64,000 bases of DNA from Pseudomonas guineae (GTDB lineage Bacteria; Pseudomonadota; Gammaproteobacteria; Pseudomonadales; Pseudomonadaceae): positions 992,001 to 1,056,000 of the forward strand of contig NZ_FOQL01000001.1 of the NCBI RefSeq assembly GCF_900113745.1, given 5' to 3'. Under the pieces are notes generated by a model. That model made no database searches and was not told the DNA's origin. It was given only the letters and a program-made list of their open reading frames with translations. The stretch's first letter is position 1. Each line of letters starts with the position of its first letter. The translations under genes were made by a program, and so were the position numbers. Shown piece after piece: positions 1 through 7,773 of the stretch.

Positions 1-17
1 TGACGAATCCGACGGCC

Positions 18-31
18 TTGATCCAGGTCAA
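18..31. promoter_or_regulatory. Candidate Anr/FNR box at left edge
   Basis: TTGATCCAGGTCAA fits the Anr/FNR consensus TTGAT-N4-ATCAA with one deviation in the right half. It sits in a longer near-perfect palindrome (positions 14-35). The only gene to its right in the window runs leftward and ends at 131, so a regulated gene would have to lie left of position 1. The match is visible; function is inferred. Confidence 0.45.
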
Positions 32-130
32 GGCCTTACTAAAGAGTATCCCCCGCGCATGCAAGCTCCGCTGTGGTTGATTGTCGCGTGGCAGCCTGCC
101 ACAAGGATTGCAGTGCGTCGCATGCGGCGT

Positions 131-685
131 TTAGCGCACCAACATGGCCTCGGCCACTTGCTGGCGCCGCGCCTTGCCGCACAGCTGCTCAACCAGCGTC
201 AGGGCGAACTCCAGCGCAGTACTAGGGCCTTGGCTGGTGATGCAGTTGCCATCGACCACTACCGATTGATCGACAAACACGCAGCCGCTCAAGTGATCGC
301 TGAAGGCCGGGTAGCAGGTCATGCGCCGTTGCTTGAGCACACCGTACTGCTGCAACGCCAAGGCAGGCGCGGCACAGATACCCGCAAACAACTTGCCAGC
401 CTTGGCCTGCTCACGCACCCGTTCGGCCAGCGGCTCATGCTCGGCCAGATGCTGCGCACCCGGCATGCCGCCGGGCAGCACGATCAGGTCGAAGGGCTGG
501 GCCAGCACATCAACCAACATAACGTCGGCGGTCAAGCGGGTACCACGAGCGCAGGTGATCATCCGTCGGCTTTCAATGCTCGCCACAATCACCTCGACCT
601 CGGCACGCCGCAACACATCGATCAGGGTCACGCACTCAAGGTCTTCGACACCGTCAGCGACGCTAATCAGGGCTCGCGCAGTCAT
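131..685 (-). CDS. DJ-1/PfpI family protein
   Basis: A 184-residue single-domain protein of the DJ-1/ThiJ/PfpI superfamily, related to YajL. The nucleophile-elbow motif AGICAAPA places the reactive cysteine at C104, and E17 in the N-terminal GVEDLE stretch matches the glutamate that activates that cysteine in the family. Family members have been linked to oxidative-stress protection, chaperone activity or glyoxalase/deglycase chemistry, and the sequence does not decide between these. No signal peptide, so cytoplasmic. It is divergent from the purine permease at 872 and its own promoter should lie in the shared 186-bp gap. Confidence 0.88.
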   Translation of the reverse strand: MTARALISVADGVEDLECVTLIDVLRRAEVEVIVASIESRRMITCARGTRLTADVMLVDVLAQPFDLIVLPGGMPGAQHLAEHEPLAERVREQAKAGKLFAGICAAPALALQQYGVLKQRRMTCYPAFSDHLSGCVFVDQSVVVDGNCITSQGPSTALEFALTLVEQLCGKARRQQVAEAMLVR

Positions 686-871
686 CCCGTTCTCCTTATT
701 AATGCCGTGCGTAAACTGCCTGACCGGTCATAAATTCACCGCACCCAGACGAGCTGATATGATGCGCGCCTTTTTCCAGATCACCAGCAAAAACATGCAC
801 AGACTCGTGGATGTGCTTTGCTTTCGGTTTGCATAAACACGGCGCACACAGCCGTAATTGGGGAGTTCCAC

Positions 872-2164
872 ATGCTGGAAAGACTGTTCCAACTTAAGGC
901 CCACAACACCACGGTGCGCACCGAGATGCTGGCGGGGCTGACCACCTTCCTGACGATGGCCTACATCCTCTTCGTCAACCCCAACATCCTTGCCGAAACC
1001 GGCATGGATAAAGGCGCTGTGTTCGTTGCCACATGCCTGGCTGCGGCCATCGGCTCGGCCATCATGGGCCTGGTTGCCAACTATCCGATCGCGCTGGCGC
1101 CGGGCATGGGCCTCAATGCCTTTTTTACCTACACCGTGGTGCTGACCATGGGCCACACCTGGCAAGTGGCACTGGGCGCGGTCTTCCTTTCAGGGATGAT
1201 CTTCTTCCTGCTGTCGATCTTCAAAATTCGCGAGTGGATCATCAACAGCATTCCGATGGAGTTACGCGCTGGTATTGCCGCTGGTATTGGCTTGTTCCTG
1301 GCGATCATCGCGCTGAAAAATGCCGGCATCGTGGTGGATAACCCAGCGACTCTAGTCGGCTTGGGCGACCTCAGCCAAGGCGGCGCGCTACTGGCTTGTC
1401 TGGGCTTCTTCGTGATTGCCGCATTGGCTTACCGCCGCGTCACCGGTGCCGTGATGATCGGTATTTTGCTGGTCACCGGCCTGTCGATTTTGCTCGGCCT
1501 GTCGCAGCTCGACGCCGTGGTCTCGATGCCACCGTCTCTGATGCCGACGCTGCTGCAGCTGGACATCATGGGCGCGCTGGATATCGGCTTGCTCAGCGTG
1601 ATTTTCGCCTTCCTCTTCGTTGACCTGTTCGACACCTCTGGCACCCTGATCGGCGTCGCGCAGAAAGCCAAGCTGCTCGACAAAGACGGCAAAATGCCCA
1701 AGCTCGGGCGCGCACTGCTGGCCGACAGCACCGCGACCATGGCAGGCGCCGCACTGGGCACCTCGACCACTACCAGCTATATCGAATCAGCGGCGGGCAT
1801 CAGTGCCGGCGGACGCACCGGCCTGACGGCTTGCGTGGTTGCCGCGCTGTTTCTGCTGAGCCTGTTCTTCGCGCCGCTAGCAGGCGCCGTACCGGCCTTC
1901 GCCACCGCCCCCGCACTGATGTTTGTGGCGGTGCTGATGATGAGCAGCCTGGCGCAGATCGACTGGGATGACCTCACCGTTGCCGCCCCAGTGGTTATCG
2001 CTGCCCTGGCTATGCCGCTGACCTTCTCGATTGCCAACGGCATTGCCTTTGGCTTTATCGCCTGGACCGTGATCAAGCTACTGGCTGGCCGCTGGCGCGA
2101 CCTCAACCCCGCCTTGGTGGTGTTGTCGGCCTTGTTTGTGATCAAGCTGGCGTACTTCGCCTGA
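872..2164 (+). CDS. NCS2-family purine (adenine/guanine/hypoxanthine) permease
   Basis: A polytopic inner-membrane protein of 430 residues in the AzgA/PbuG branch of nucleobase:cation symporters. Family hallmarks are the N-terminal TTFLTMAYILFVNP segment and the mid-protein VDLFDTSGTLIGVA motif, which in this branch carries substrate- and ion-binding residues. About a dozen hydrophobic helices can be traced. The frame is open from 818, but ATG at 872 has GGGAG seven bases upstream and gives the expected family N-terminus. The exact base transported cannot be read from sequence. A strong hairpin follows the gene. Confidence 0.9.
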   Translation: MLERLFQLKAHNTTVRTEMLAGLTTFLTMAYILFVNPNILAETGMDKGAVFVATCLAAAIGSAIMGLVANYPIALAPGMGLNAFFTYTVVLTMGHTWQVALGAVFLSGMIFFLLSIFKIREWIINSIPMELRAGIAAGIGLFLAIIALKNAGIVVDNPATLVGLGDLSQGGALLACLGFFVIAALAYRRVTGAVMIGILLVTGLSILLGLSQLDAVVSMPPSLMPTLLQLDIMGALDIGLLSVIFAFLFVDLFDTSGTLIGVAQKAKLLDKDGKMPKLGRALLADSTATMAGAALGTSTTTSYIESAAGISAGGRTGLTACVVAALFLLSLFFAPLAGAVPAFATAPALMFVAVLMMSSLAQIDWDDLTVAAPVVIAALAMPLTFSIANGIAFGFIAWTVIKLLAGRWRDLNPALVVLSALFVIKLAYFA

Positions 2165-2170
2165 TGACCT

Positions 2171-2202
2171 TGCGGGTGGCTTCAAGCCACCCGCACCCTT
2201 TT
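2171..2202 (+). terminator. Terminator-like hairpin after the purine permease gene
   Basis: A perfect 10-bp stem (2171-2180 with 2186-2195) has a five-base loop and is followed by CCCTTTTG. The short, interrupted T run suggests a leaky terminator; trmA starts 15 bases later. Confidence 0.6.
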
Positions 2203-2216
2203 GAAAAGAGCCCCGC

Positions 2217-3305
2217 ATGAGCCGTTCCCAGTTCGATCCCGCCAACTACGCCGCCCAGCTTGCTGAAAAGCAGCAGCGCCTGATCGAGCTGCTGGCGCCT
2301 TTTAATGCCCCCGCACCCGAGGTATTCGAGTCAGCACGCGAGCACTATCGCTTGCGCGCTGAGTTTCGCCTGTGGCGCGAGGGCGATGACCGTCACTACG
2401 CCATGTTCGAAGCCGGCGATAAACACACGCCGATTTTCTTCGAAGACTTCCCCATTGCCAGCGCGCAGATCAACACCCTGATGCCGCGCTTGAAAGCGGC
2501 ATGGCAAGCCAGCAGCGCGCTGAGCTTTAAGCTGTTCCAGGTCGAATTCCTCACCACCCTGGCCGGCGACGGAATAATTACCCTGTGCTATCACCGTCCG
2601 CTGGATGACGCCTGGCAGGTGGCCGCCGAGCAGCTCGCCGCTGAACTGCAGGTGAGCATCATTGGCCGCTCCAAAGGTAAGCGCATTGTCATCGGCAAGG
2701 ATTATGTTGAGGAGAAGCTCAGCGTCGCCGGCCGCACCTTCAGCTATCGTCAACCAGAAGGCGCCTTCACCCAGCCCAACGGTGAAGTGAACCAGAAGAT
2801 GCTGAATTGGGCCTTTGAAGCGCTCGGTGAACGCCAGGACGACTTGCTCGAGCTGTACTGCGGCAACGGCAACTTCACCCTGCCGCTGGCCACGCGCGTA
2901 CGCAAAGTGCTGGCCACCGAGATCAGCAAATCCTCGGTAAATGCCGCCCTGGCCAATCTGGCGGATAACGGCATAGACAACATCACCCTGGTGCGTCTGT
3001 CCGCCGAAGAGCTGACCGAAGCGCTGAATGAAGTGCGCCCGTTCCGCCGCCTGGCCGGTATCGACCTGAAAAGCTATGACTTTGGCTGCGTCTTCGTCGA
3101 CCCGCCGCGCGCCGGCATGGACCCGGACACCTGCGAGCTGACCCGCCGCTTTGAGCGCATTCTGTATATCTCCTGCAACCCGGAGACCCTGGCCGCTAAC
3201 ATCGCGCAACTCAGCGACACCCACAAAGTGACGCGCTGCGCGCTGTTCGACCAGTTCCCCTACACCCACCACATGGAGTCAGGTGTGCTGCTGGAGCGCC
3301 GCTAG
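2217..3305 (+). CDS. trmA: tRNA (uracil-5-)-methyltransferase TrmA
   Basis: SAM-dependent enzyme that makes 5-methyluridine at position 54 of the T loop of tRNAs. The 362 residues match the usual TrmA length. The SAM-binding stretch [14 protein letters not shown] lies in the middle. The catalytic nucleophile is C320 in YISCNPETL and the general-base glutamate is E354 in [12 protein letters not shown]; the DPPRAG motif precedes them. Short length and absence of an N-terminal TRAM domain separate it from RlmD/RlmC. Confidence 0.95.
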   Translation: MSRSQFDPANYAAQLAEKQQRLIELLAPFNAPAPEVFESAREHYRLRAEFRLWREGDDRHYAMFEAGDKHTPIFFEDFPIASAQINTLMPRLKAAWQASSALSFKLFQVEFLTTLAGDGIITLCYHRPLDDAWQVAAEQLAAELQVSIIGRSKGKRIVIGKDYVEEKLSVAGRTFSYRQPEGAFTQPNGEVNQKMLNWAFEALGERQDDLLELYCGNGNFTLPLATRVRKVLATEISKSSVNAALANLADNGIDNITLVRLSAEELTEALNEVRPFRRLAGIDLKSYDFGCVFVDPPRAGMDPDTCELTRRFERILYISCNPETLAANIAQLSDTHKVTRCALFDQFPYTHHMESGVLLERR

Positions 3306-3307
3306 TT

Positions 3308-3694
3308 TTACTGGCGCGGCAACCCGCGCAGCGCCCAGAAGCACAACCCCACAGACACCACTTCCAGCAGCAGCGCGTAGAAGTTGAAGGTCTGCTGCGC
3401 GCCGCCATCCAGCCACAGGCCGCCGATACGCGCCAACGCCAACGAGCTGTACAGCAGCACCAGCAGGGTCAAGGCGGCGCGGGTCAGGTCTAGGCGGCTG
3501 AGTGACAGCCCAATAAACGCCGCCAGGCCGATCTGCAATCCGCCGTAAAACGCGCGCATGTCGGTCGCCGCCGCGGGCGACATCAGCAGCATGCCGCTGA
3601 GGTTGGCCATTTCATGGGGGTTGATGAAATAAGCCAAACCCAGGCCAGCCAACGCCAGCAATTGAATCAGCAGAATTACGCGTGCAAATAGCAT
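3308..3694 (-). CDS. Small four-helix membrane protein, DUF4345-like
   Basis: About 128 residues with four hydrophobic segments and short loops, resembling the DUF4345 group of small inner-membrane proteins; no function is known. Two start codons are possible, at 3703 and 3694. I chose 3694 because TAAGG lies nine bases upstream of it, whereas it touches the first ATG. The gene converges on trmA with only two bases between stop codons, so no terminator separates them. Confidence 0.7.
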   Translation of the reverse strand: MLFARVILLIQLLALAGLGLAYFINPHEMANLSGMLLMSPAAATDMRAFYGGLQIGLAAFIGLSLSRLDLTRAALTLLVLLYSSLALARIGGLWLDGGAQQTFNFYALLLEVVSVGLCFWALRGLPRQ

Positions 3695-3819
3695 GAACAG
3701 CATCCTTAGCCCGGGGATCGGCTTTGCAGCATAAGCGGACTTCGTGCGTTTCGGAAATCCACTGTGGTTGCTCTGCAGATTGGGCGGTAAGCTTCCAGCA
3801 TCACTCTAGGAGCCCACTT

Positions 3820-4254
3820 ATGCGCCCGCTTATTCTTCTCGCCGGCCTACTCAGCAGCCTGAGCGTTGCTGCCGAACCGCTGACCATTGACGTCCATCGC
3901 GACCCCAATTGCGGCTGCTGCAAAGCCTGGATCAGCCACTTGCAAGACAACGGCTTTACCGTCAACGACCATGTTGAGAACGACATGAGCGCGGTTAAAC
4001 AGCGCCTGGGCGTGCCGCCCCGCCTCGCGTCCTGTCATACCGGGGTGATCAGTGGCCAGTTTATCGAAGGTCATGTGCCGGCTGCCGATATTCTCAAATT
4101 GCGCCAACGCCCCGACCTCCTTGGCGCGGCAGTACCGGGCATGCCCACCGGCTCGCCAGGCATGGAGTACGGCAACGTACGTGACGCCTATCAGGTCATC
4201 GGCCTGGATAAACAGGGCGCCGAGCAGATAATCAATGAATATCCGGCCAACTGA
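3820..4254 (+). CDS. Periplasmic DUF411 metal-binding protein
   Basis: A 144-residue exported protein of the DUF411 family, often found near copper-handling genes. A cleavable signal peptide ends near VAA-EPL. The mature part begins with a thioredoxin-like strand and the cysteine motif DPNCGCCKAW; a further cysteine lies in ASCHTG and a PTGSPGME motif follows, all typical of the family. The frame is open from 3724, but ATG 3820 has TAGGAG upstream and directly starts the signal sequence. There is no copper operon here. A copper- or thiol-related periplasmic role is inferred from the family. Confidence 0.82.
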   Translation: MRPLILLAGLLSSLSVAAEPLTIDVHRDPNCGCCKAWISHLQDNGFTVNDHVENDMSAVKQRLGVPPRLASCHTGVISGQFIEGHVPAADILKLRQRPDLLGAAVPGMPTGSPGMEYGNVRDAYQVIGLDKQGAEQIINEYPAN

Positions 4255-4319
4255 GCCACGGATAACTGGCCTACGGCGAGCCAGCACACACGCCCGCCAC
4301 TTATTACAGGACGACAACC

Positions 4320-5189
4320 ATGCGCTGGAAACGCGGAAGACGCAGTGACAACGTGGTGGATGCGCGTGGCAGCAGCTCACGAATGGGCGGCGGCAAAGGG
4401 CTGACCTTGGGCGGCGTGGCCATTGTGGTCGTCATCGGCCTGCTCAGCGGCCAGGACCCCTTGCAGATCCTCGGCCAACTGGCCGGACAAGCCATGCAGG
4501 GCGGCTCCGTGGGCGCACCACAAAGCGCTGCGCCCGCTAGCAATGATCAACAGGCAGAGTTCGTTCGTGCCGTACTCGGCGACACCGAAGACACTTGGCG
4601 GGATATCTTCCAGGGCGCCAATCGACAGTACCGCGATCCAACCCTGGTGCTGTTTCGCGATGGAGTCAACTCCGCCTGCGGCTTCGCCGACTCGGCAGTC
4701 GGGCCGTTCTACTGCCCGGGTGATCAGCGGGTGTATATCGACCTGGCGTTTTTCCGCGAGCTGGATCAGCGCTTTGGCGCCGCGGGGGATTTTGCCCAAG
4801 CCTATGTGATTGCCCACGAAGTCGGCCATCACGTACAGACGTTGCTCGGCGTATCGGCCAAGGTCAACGCCGCCCGCCAGCGTGGCGAGCGAGTCGAAGG
4901 TGCCAGCGGCTTACTGGTGCGTCAGGAGCTGCAAGCCGATTGCCTGGCAGGCGTGTGGGCCTATCACGGCCAGCGCCGCAATGACTGGTTGGAACCGGGC
5001 GATATCGAAGAAGCGTTGAACGCTGCCAACGCCATCGGTGATGACCGCTTGCAGAAGCAGGCCCGTGGCCAGGTGGTGCCGGACTCCTTCACCCATGGCA
5101 CCTCCGAGCAGCGCGTGCGTTGGTTTAAAACCGGCTTCGACGGCGGTGATATCGGCCGTTGCGATACCTTCAAGGCTGCCCGTCTCTAG
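4320..5189 (+). CDS. ypfJ: Neutral zinc metallopeptidase (YpfJ type)
   Basis: A 289-residue protein of the YpfJ/putative neutral zinc metallopeptidase family. A short basic N-terminus (RWKRGRRSDNV) leads to one transmembrane helix near residues 27-45, suggesting an inner-membrane anchor with the catalytic domain outside. The zincin motif HEVGH is at residues 166-170, and the downstream LQADCLAG segment probably supplies the third zinc ligand, as in the family. Physiological substrates are unknown. The closing SEQRVRWFKTGFD segment is characteristic. A bidirectional terminator follows. Confidence 0.9.
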   Translation: MRWKRGRRSDNVVDARGSSSRMGGGKGLTLGGVAIVVVIGLLSGQDPLQILGQLAGQAMQGGSVGAPQSAAPASNDQQAEFVRAVLGDTEDTWRDIFQGANRQYRDPTLVLFRDGVNSACGFADSAVGPFYCPGDQRVYIDLAFFRELDQRFGAAGDFAQAYVIAHEVGHHVQTLLGVSAKVNAARQRGERVEGASGLLVRQELQADCLAGVWAYHGQRRNDWLEPGDIEEALNAANAIGDDRLQKQARGQVVPDSFTHGTSEQRVRWFKTGFDGGDIGRCDTFKAARL

Positions 5190-5214
5190 GCACTGCCCCA
5201 CAATAGAACGGCCA

Positions 5215-5253
5215 TAAAAAATGCCGTTACTGCTTAAGTGAACGGCATTTTTA
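5215..5253. terminator. Bidirectional rho-independent terminator
   Basis: AAAAAATGCCGTT (5216-5228) pairs with AACGGCATTTTT (5241-5252) around a 12-base loop. The A and T flanks allow termination of both converging genes, the metallopeptidase and the RIO kinase. Confidence 0.88.
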
Positions 5254-5272
5254 TATCTAGCAGCGCTTGCGC

Positions 5273-6160
5273 TTACTGCGCCCAGGGGGGCGGGGGCTCT
5301 TCACCTTTGGGTGCGTCTTCGGCGTTAAGCAATGCCTGACGGCGCTCTTCGTCGGCCAGTGCGGCCTTGATTTCGCGCATCACCGCGTCGATGTCGGCGT
5401 CTTCTTCGGGGTCATCAAACTCGCCGGTCAACGGACTTTCTGGGGTCAGTTCTCCCGCCTCAAAAAGTGCCCACATTTCCTTGGCGTACTTGGTATAGCG
5501 CAGTTCCGGGGCAAACTGACCGAAGTACTCGGACATGTTGTGCACGTCGCGCTCAAGCATCTTGAAGGCATGGTTATTACCGGCTGCATCCACCGCTTGC
5601 GGCAAATCGATAATCACCGGACCTTCGGGACCGAGCAGCACGTTAAATTCAGAAAGGTCGCCATGCACCAAGCCGGCGCAAAGCATCTTCACCACTTCCT
5701 GAATCATAAAGGCATGAAACTCGCGGGCATCATCAGGGTGCAGGTCGACATCGTTGAGGCGTGGCGCAACATCACCCTCACCATCGTTGACCAACTCCAT
5801 CAGCAGCACGCCCTCAAGGAAGTCATACGGCTTGGGTACCCGCACGCCAGCGTTAGCCAGGCGGAACAAGGCCGCGACCTCAGCGTTCTGCCAGGCGTCC
5901 TCCTGGCCCTTGCGGCCGTACTTCGAGCCCTTGGCCATGGCCCGCGCGTCACGGCTGTTACGCACCTTACGGCCTTCCTGGTACTCGGCGGCCTGGCGAA
6001 AACTGCGCTTATTGGCTTCCTTGTAGACCTTGGCGCAGCGCAGCTCATCGCCACAGCGCACCACATACACTGCGGCTTCTTTACCGCTCATCAGTGGGCG
6101 AACCACTTCATCGACCAGCCCGGCCTCAACCAGAGGCTCAATACGTTTTGGCGTCTTCAT
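5273..6160 (-). CDS. RIO1-type atypical serine protein kinase
   Basis: A 295-residue bacterial member of the RIO kinase family. Visible kinase elements are the ATP-binding lysine K44 (CAKVYK), catalytic loop HGDLSEFN with D168 and N173, and the metal-binding aspartate D185 in VIIDLPQAVD. The flexible region between K44 and residue 90 is rich in basic residues, like the RIO-specific loop. The C-terminal 60 residues are acidic and end in a proline-rich tail. P. aeruginosa has a close relative (PA4780, from memory). Eukaryotic RIO kinases act in ribosome maturation; the bacterial substrate is unknown. Confidence 0.88.
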   Translation of the reverse strand: MKTPKRIEPLVEAGLVDEVVRPLMSGKEAAVYVVRCGDELRCAKVYKEANKRSFRQAAEYQEGRKVRNSRDARAMAKGSKYGRKGQEDAWQNAEVAALFRLANAGVRVPKPYDFLEGVLLMELVNDGEGDVAPRLNDVDLHPDDAREFHAFMIQEVVKMLCAGLVHGDLSEFNVLLGPEGPVIIDLPQAVDAAGNNHAFKMLERDVHNMSEYFGQFAPELRYTKYAKEMWALFEAGELTPESPLTGEFDDPEEDADIDAVMREIKAALADEERRQALLNAEDAPKGEEPPPPWAQ

Positions 6161-6474
6161 CAGCTTTAATCAGGGGTCCTGTGTTGCCCAAGTCGGCTAT
6201 GCCGCCCGTTATACGTCAATCCGCGCCAAGCGCCCACCCTCATCAGCGCAGTGCGGCTCAACGGCGTACGAAATATTGCTGCAAAGTCTCCCTAAAAACA
6301 TAACGTTGATAGCCCACGTATCGCCGTACTGAAAGCCTGCTAGGGGTTATATATGCCGCCGCAAACCCGCGCAGGACCAGACCATTGAGTTCAGCGCGGC
6401 TTTGAAAGTCAGAAGTGGATTGGCAAACGGACAGACGCCGTCGACAATCCGCTCATACTCAAGGAGACCCGCCC
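6161..6474. other. Intergenic region between the RIO kinase gene and ada
   Basis: About 314 bp with no convincing gene. It must hold the divergent promoters of the RIO kinase and ada. An A/T-rich TTATATAT stretch near 6347-6354 could be part of a -10 element, but no well-spaced -35 partner is seen. The only clear signal is the ada ribosome site AAGGAG at 6461-6466. Confidence 0.4.
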
Positions 6475-7503
6475 ATGCTCGACAGCGCCTTCTGCTGGCA
6501 GGCCATCTGTGCACGCGATGCCGAACAGGACGGGCAGTTTGTGTTCGCCGTGCGCAGCACCGGCATCTACTGCCGGCCCAGTTGTCCGGCGCGACGCCCC
6601 AAGCGGGACAACGTCAGCTTCCATGCGGATGCCGCCGCAGCTACTGCAGCCGGTTTCCGCCCCTGCAAACGCTGCGCGCCGCACGGGCAGAGCCCGGCCG
6701 AACATATGGATGCCCTGGTTGTGGCGGCCTGTGAGCGGCTCAATACCACTGAACAGCCGCTCAGCCTCACCCAATTGGCCGAGCACATCGGCCTATCTGC
6801 CTCGCACCTGGCGCGCGCATTTAAGGCGCGTACCGGGCTGACACCGAAAACCTGGAGCGACGCACAACGCCGCGCTCGACTGGAGCAGCAGCTACCTATG
6901 GCCGCTAGCGTGCTGGAAGCCGCCTTGTACGCGGGTTACTCCGGCACCCGCGCGCTCTATCAGCAGCCTGCAACCCTGACCCCAGCGCAGCGCCGCCAAC
7001 GTGGCGCAGGTGAACGGCTGCGTTACAGCATCGCGCCCTGCCCGCTCGGCCTTGTATTACTCGCCAGTAGCGACAAAGGCATCTGCGCACTGCTGTTTGG
7101 CGATGATCCCATCGCTCTTCTGGCTGAGCTGCAACAGCGCTTTGCCGACGCCGAACTGCAGGTCGATGATCTCGATTTGGCTGACGGGCTGCGCCAAATA
7201 GTGGCGCAGCTCAGCGAACCGCAGCGTGCGGCGCAGCTGCCGTTGGATATTCGCGGCACGGCTTATCAGCAGCAGGTATGGCACGCCTTGCAGCAGATTC
7301 CTGCGGGGCAAACGTGCACCTACGCCGAGCTGGCCGGACAGCTCGACAGCCACCCGCGCGCCGTGGCTCGCGCTTGCGCCAGTAACCCGCTGGGCCTGCT
7401 CATACCTTGCCACCGCGTGATTGCTAGCAACGGCAGCCTCAGCGGTTATCGCTGGGGGCTGGAGCGCAAGGCCGCCCTACTCAAGGGTGAAGCGGGATCG
7501 TAG
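6475..7503 (+). CDS. ada: Ada: methylation-responsive activator and O6-methylguanine-DNA methyltransferase
   Basis: A three-part DNA repair regulator of 342 residues. The N-terminal zinc domain has cysteines C33, C37, C64 and C67; C33 in GIYCRPSCP matches the residue that accepts methyl groups from phosphotriesters and switches the protein into an activator. A central AraC-type helix-turn-helix follows. The C-terminal methyltransferase domain carries the PCHRV active site with C312, which takes methyl groups from O6-methylguanine. ATG 6475 is chosen over the longer frame because AAGGAG lies just upstream. The segment linking the HTH to the repair domain looks slightly shorter than in E. coli Ada. 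It should autoregulate. Confidence 0.93.
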   Translation: MLDSAFCWQAICARDAEQDGQFVFAVRSTGIYCRPSCPARRPKRDNVSFHADAAAATAAGFRPCKRCAPHGQSPAEHMDALVVAACERLNTTEQPLSLTQLAEHIGLSASHLARAFKARTGLTPKTWSDAQRRARLEQQLPMAASVLEAALYAGYSGTRALYQQPATLTPAQRRQRGAGERLRYSIAPCPLGLVLLASSDKGICALLFGDDPIALLAELQQRFADAELQVDDLDLADGLRQIVAQLSEPQRAAQLPLDIRGTAYQQQVWHALQQIPAGQTCTYAELAGQLDSHPRAVARACASNPLGLLIPCHRVIASNGSLSGYRWGLERKAALLKGEAGS

Positions 7504-7535
7504 CGCCAGGCATTACTGCGCCCTGATTTTCAGGC

Positions 7536-7665
7536 AAAAAAAGAGCGGCACCACCTCGGTGGGCCACTCCAAATCACGGAGTTGCGAACATCACGCTGCT
7601 ACGCAAATCGGTAGCAACGTGATGTTGGATTACTTTTCCAGAGTCGCAGTCACACCTGTCATATG
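7536..7665 (-). ncRNA. Candidate structured small RNA or speA 3' transcript
   Basis: Read on the minus strand, this stretch forms three successive hairpins. The first has 16-base arms (7587-7602 and 7611-7626) fully paired with one G-U. Next is a small stem, ACTCC with GGAGT. Last comes an imperfect GC-rich stem (7543-7569) followed directly by seven U residues, a textbook intrinsic terminator. A separate hairpin at 7720-7742 already follows speA, so this second terminator implies an independent transcript or a processed 3' UTR. A weak TATGAC -10 lies near 7665; the 5' end is a guess. I do not recognise it as a known Pseudomonas RNA. Confidence 0.38.
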
Positions 7666-7719
7666 CGGCAGCGCACGAGGGCATGAAAAACCCACAGCGC
7701 CTAGCACCCTAAACGCAAA

Positions 7720-7742
7720 CGGCCCCGCACTAGACGGGGCCG
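7720..7742 (-). terminator. Probable speA terminator hairpin
   Basis: A perfect 8-bp stem CGGCCCCG/CGGGGCCG has a seven-base loop, 31 bases past the speA stop. On the minus strand it is followed by TTTGCGTTT, a weak U tract, so read-through is likely. Confidence 0.55.
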
Positions 7743-7773
7743 CTGCAGTTACATCAGCGCTTGCTAGAACCGA

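Noticed and set aside
59-733. 224-codon open frame opposite the DJ-1-like gene
   Set aside because: Antisense shadow; the minus-strand product has a complete DJ-1 fold with its catalytic residues.
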